Assembly: GCA_038501785.1 (NCBI GenBank)
Contig: JBAMJR010000099.1
Coordinates: 2,513,501 to 2,577,500 of the forward strand
Direction: 5' to 3'
From: Myoxocephalus aenaeus
Lineage: Eukaryota > Chordata > Actinopteri > Perciformes > Cottidae
Length of the DNA: 64,000 nucleotides
Position 1 is the first letter of the stretch. Every line of letters begins with the position of its first letter. Positions 61,935 to 64,000 of the stretch are shown piece by piece. The position numbers and the translations under genes are program-made. The notes under the pieces were generated by a model, which saw nothing but the letters and a program-made list of their open reading frames with translations, had not been told where the DNA came from and made no database searches.

Positions 61935-62297
61935 CACATGTTCACCATCAAAGTTTGCAGTGTTAACATGCTAACATGCACCAAACACAAAGTACAGCAG
62001 AGATCTTTAGTTTTGCACATATTGGGTCATAAACCAATGTATTGGACAATAGATATTTTGACGAGATGACCAGCACTAGATGAAAGGTCACCAGTAACTT
62101 TTTGTCACCAAACAATTAATCCTGAGGAGGATATAAATGTCCGTATCAAATTGTGTGGCAATCAATTTTATAGTTGACGGCTAGAGGAAAACACAGAAGA
62201 CCACCAGAGTGATTAAGATTCATCAGAACACAAATTTTGCTAATTCATGTTAAAAATAAGTGAAATTGTTGACCTGTTTGTGGTGCTAGAGGAAAAG

Positions 62298-62351
<54 letters not shown>

Positions 62352-62460
62352 ATATATATATACCACCGTTGCATGACATTCCATCCAATGGTTGCTGAGA
62401 TACTTCAGTCCGGGCCAAAGTAGTGGACTGACTGACAGACCAACATCGCCATCTATAGAG
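61935..62460 (+). mobile_element. Percomorph interspersed repeat ('CATCCAATGGTTGCTGAGATA' type)
   Basis: CATGCTAACATGCACCAAAC, ACAAAGTACAGC, GGTCATAAACCAATGTATTG, CCTGAGGAGGATATAAATGTC, CATTCCATCCAATGGTTGC, GGCCAAAGTAGTGGACTGAC and AGACCAACATCGCCATC occur in the order known to me from one of the commonest unclassified repeats of percomorph fish. The element has internal sub-repeats (two 'ATTCATC...CCATCCAAT/CAATCAAT' units). A (TA)n array occupies its interior. No protein is encoded and its mobilising enzyme is unknown to me. Confidence 0.75.
62299..62362. repeat. (TA)n microsatellite with a short TG interruption
   Basis: An uninterrupted TA run from 62299 to about 62345, then TGTGTG, then TA to 62362. 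It lies inside the interspersed repeat at 61935-62460 and separates its two sub-repeats. Confidence 0.97.
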
Positions 62461-63211
62461 TGTATGTTTTTTGGCATCAATCATTCGGCTAGAGTAGCTT
62501 TATGAAAATAATCCTTAATAGACAACGAACCTCTCTGTGAATAGCTATTAATACAATAATGTACCCCATCAATTAAACCACATACATATTGTTGCAGGCC
62601 AGCTACTCCTGTGTGTGTGAATAGACAAACAGTGTCCTCCCGTTTCAGTTCTGGGGGCCTTACTGAGGTAAAGTGACCCGAGTCAGCAGGGGGGCTTTGA
62701 CTACATCTTGACTGTATTACTCCCCACCCTTAAATCACACAGTGACCTCCTTCTCTTATATGCCATGTTAAAATAAACATCAAGAAAAAACTATTATTCC
62801 TCCCTCTGTCCACTAATGTTCTCTGGGGTCCCTCCTCATCTTTCTCTCTTTCTGTTTGTTTTCCCTTTCTTCATCCTCTGATGGGAGACACGCCATGACC
62901 TGATGGGAGCCATGCCACGACCTTTGCCAACCAAAGCCAAACCTACACACACACACGAATAGAAACAACTTGGTTGGGTTTGGCGGTGGGATTAAGGTCT
63001 GTGTTGACTTTCTGTCCCACGGGATGTGACTGTGCTGCTGTATATTCATGATCTTCTCCTAAAGCCTTTGAATGGAGACTTAAAAGAGGATTTTGTTTAT
63101 ACTTTGTCCAAAAATCAAAGATCCAGGACTTAATTGTTATTCACGTAGAATAAAGAATACTTTACAAGGAGCATAAAATGGCTCTGTCAAATGGCCATAC
63201 ACACTGAGATC
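62461..63211. other. Non-coding spacer before the Tc1 element
   Basis: Contains a two-copy 22-bp tandem repeat (TGATGGGAGACACGCCATGA unit, 62879-62900 and 62901-62922, 19 of 22 identical) and a pyrimidine-rich tract just before it. No gene recognised. Confidence 0.6.
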
Positions 63212-63213
63212 TA

Positions 63214-64000
63214 CACTGACCTAAAGGATTATTAGGAACACCATACTAATACTGTGTTTGACCCACTTTCGCCTTCAGAACTGCCTTAATTCTACGTGGC
63301 ATTGATTCAACAAGGTGCTGAAAGCATTCTTTAGAAATGTTGGCCCATATTGATAGGATAGCATCTTGCAGTTGATGGAGATTTGTGGGATGCACATCCA
63401 GGGCACGAAGCTCCCGTTCCACCACATCCCAAAGATGCTCTATTGGGTTGAGATCTGGTGACTGTGGGGGCCATTTTAGTACAGTGAACTCATTGTCATG
63501 TTCAAGAAACCAATTTGAAATGATTTGAGCTTTGTGACATGGTGCATTATCCTGCTGGAAGTAGCCATCAGAGGATGTGTACATGGTGGCCATAAAGGGA
63601 TGGACATGGTCAGAAACAATGCTCAGGTAGGCCGTGGCATTTAAACGATGCCCAATTGGCACTAAGGGGCCTAAAGTGTGCCAAGAAAACATCCCCCACA
63701 CCATTACACCACCACCACCACCAGCCTGCACAGTGGTAACAAGGCATGATGGATCCATGTTCTCATTCTGTTTACGCCAAATTCTGACTCTACCATCTGA
63801 ATGTCTCAACAGAAATCGAGACTCATTAGACCAGGCAACATTTTTCCAGTCTTCAACTGTCCAATTTTGGTGAGCTCTTGCAAATTGTAGCCTCTTTTTC
63901 CTATTTGTAGTGGAGATGAGTGGTACCCGGTGGGGTCTTCTGCTGTTGTAGCCCATCCGCCTCAAGGTTGTGCGTGTTGTGGCTTCACAAATGCTTTGCT
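63214..64000 (-). mobile_element. Tc1/mariner transposon, right portion, truncated by the window edge
   Basis: The terminal sequence begins CACTGACCTAAAGGATTATT directly after a TA dinucleotide (63212-63213), the insertion target of this superfamily. The terminus resembles that of Tc1-like elements common in teleosts. The transposase gene follows on the minus strand, its stop only about 30 bp from the terminal repeat start. The other terminus and the target-site duplicate lie beyond 64000. The open frame and recognisable end suggest a fairly young copy. Confidence 0.9.
63246..64000 (-). CDS. Tc1-like transposase, partial, first catalytic Asp changed to Asn
   Basis: A cut-and-paste transposase that would bind the terminal repeats and move the element between TA sites. 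The minus-strand frame is open from the stop TAG (63246-63248) to the window edge, about 251 codons. It includes residues upstream of 63965 (SICEATTRTTLRRMGY), so the true start is off-window. Visible parts are the end of the helix-turn-helix region, then the RNase-H-like DDE domain. Landmarks are WSNESRF (63831-63811), GGGGGVMVWGMFS, YFQQDNAPCH with the second Asp, and SPDLNPIEHLW with the Glu. The first motif is normally WSDESRF; here the codon at 63827-63825 is AAT for Asn, removing a metal ligand. The second Asp and Glu have 36 residues between them, the DD36E spacing. There is no frameshift or stop, so damage appears limited to this substitution in the visible part. Confidence 0.92.
   Translation of the reverse strand, partial: QSICEATTRTTLRRMGYNSRRPHRVPLISTTNRKKRLQFARAHQNWTVEDWKNVAWSNESRFLLRHSDGRVRIWRKQNENMDPSCLVTTVQAGGGGGVMVWGMFSWHTLGPLVPIGHRLNATAYLSIVSDHVHPFMATMYTSSDGYFQQDNAPCHKAQIISNWFLEHDNEFTVLKWPPQSPDLNPIEHLWDVVERELRALDVHPTNLHQLQDAILSIWANISKECFQHLVESMPRRIKAVLKAKVGQTQY

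Noticed and set aside
1..64000. CRISPR arrays, rRNA genes, bacterial operons, endogenous retroviral genes
   Set aside because: None seen: no regularly spaced direct repeats with unique spacers, no rRNA-like sequence, no reverse transcriptase, gag or integrase motifs in the frames examined.

Overview
This window reads as nuclear intergenic (or very long intronic) DNA from a ray-finned fish, most likely a percomorph teleost. The base composition is AT-leaning. Long uninterrupted dinucleotide arrays, (GT)n, (CA)n and (TA)n, occur every few kilobases. Several interspersed repeats resemble families I know as abundant in teleost or percomorph genomes: a Tc1-like transposon, a tRNA-derived SINE, a TTAA-flanked fold-back MITE, hAT-type MITEs, the 'ATTAATCGATTAG' repeat and the 'CCAATGGTTGCTGAGATA' repeat. 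Species and locus cannot be named from the sequence alone. There is no sign of bacterial or viral gene organisation.

Protein coding content is almost nil. The only confidently recognisable coding sequence is the C-terminal part of a Tc1/mariner transposase on the minus strand at the right edge (63246-64000, running off the window). Its first catalytic Asp is replaced by Asn, so this copy is probably dead. A possible host exon, or old element exon, lies on the minus strand at about 59686-60121, behind a textbook branch point, polypyrimidine tract and CAG. I do not recognise its product. Two weaker exon-like or peptide-like ORFs (46137-46463 minus, 29697-29888 plus) are listed at low confidence. 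All other long ORFs look like chance frames.

Layout. 1-17.8 kb is quiet sequence with a few blocks that look like conserved non-coding regulatory DNA, dense in homeodomain-like TAAT/ATTA words: about 0.7, 1.9, 4.4, 10.9, 12.0 and 14.5 kb. 17.8-23.3 kb is a transposon-rich island. It holds scraps of a teleost repeat, a SINE, a hAT terminus, and two copies of one hAT-like MITE in opposite orientations (20321-20696 and 22848-23247), each with target-site duplications. 23.5-24.6 kb holds three long microsatellites close together. 24.6-37.6 kb is quiet again, with regulatory-looking blocks. 37646-38170 is the fold-back MITE, and a decayed relative is at 53455-53660. 44.3-44.7 kb is a GCTAAC-rich repeat. 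58.9-60.2 kb is a CpG-rich block containing an ETS/CRE-like GC box (59459-59470) and the candidate exon. 61.9-62.5 kb is a common teleost repeat with a (TA)n array, and the Tc1 element closes the window.

No operon or pathway is present. The main biological story is how transposons and simple repeats are distributed across an otherwise gene-poor region that may carry long-range enhancers. I did not find a convincing new molecular system. The observations most worth checking are the inverted hAT-MITE pair, the splice-site-flanked ORF in the CpG-rich block, and the mutated Tc1 transposase.
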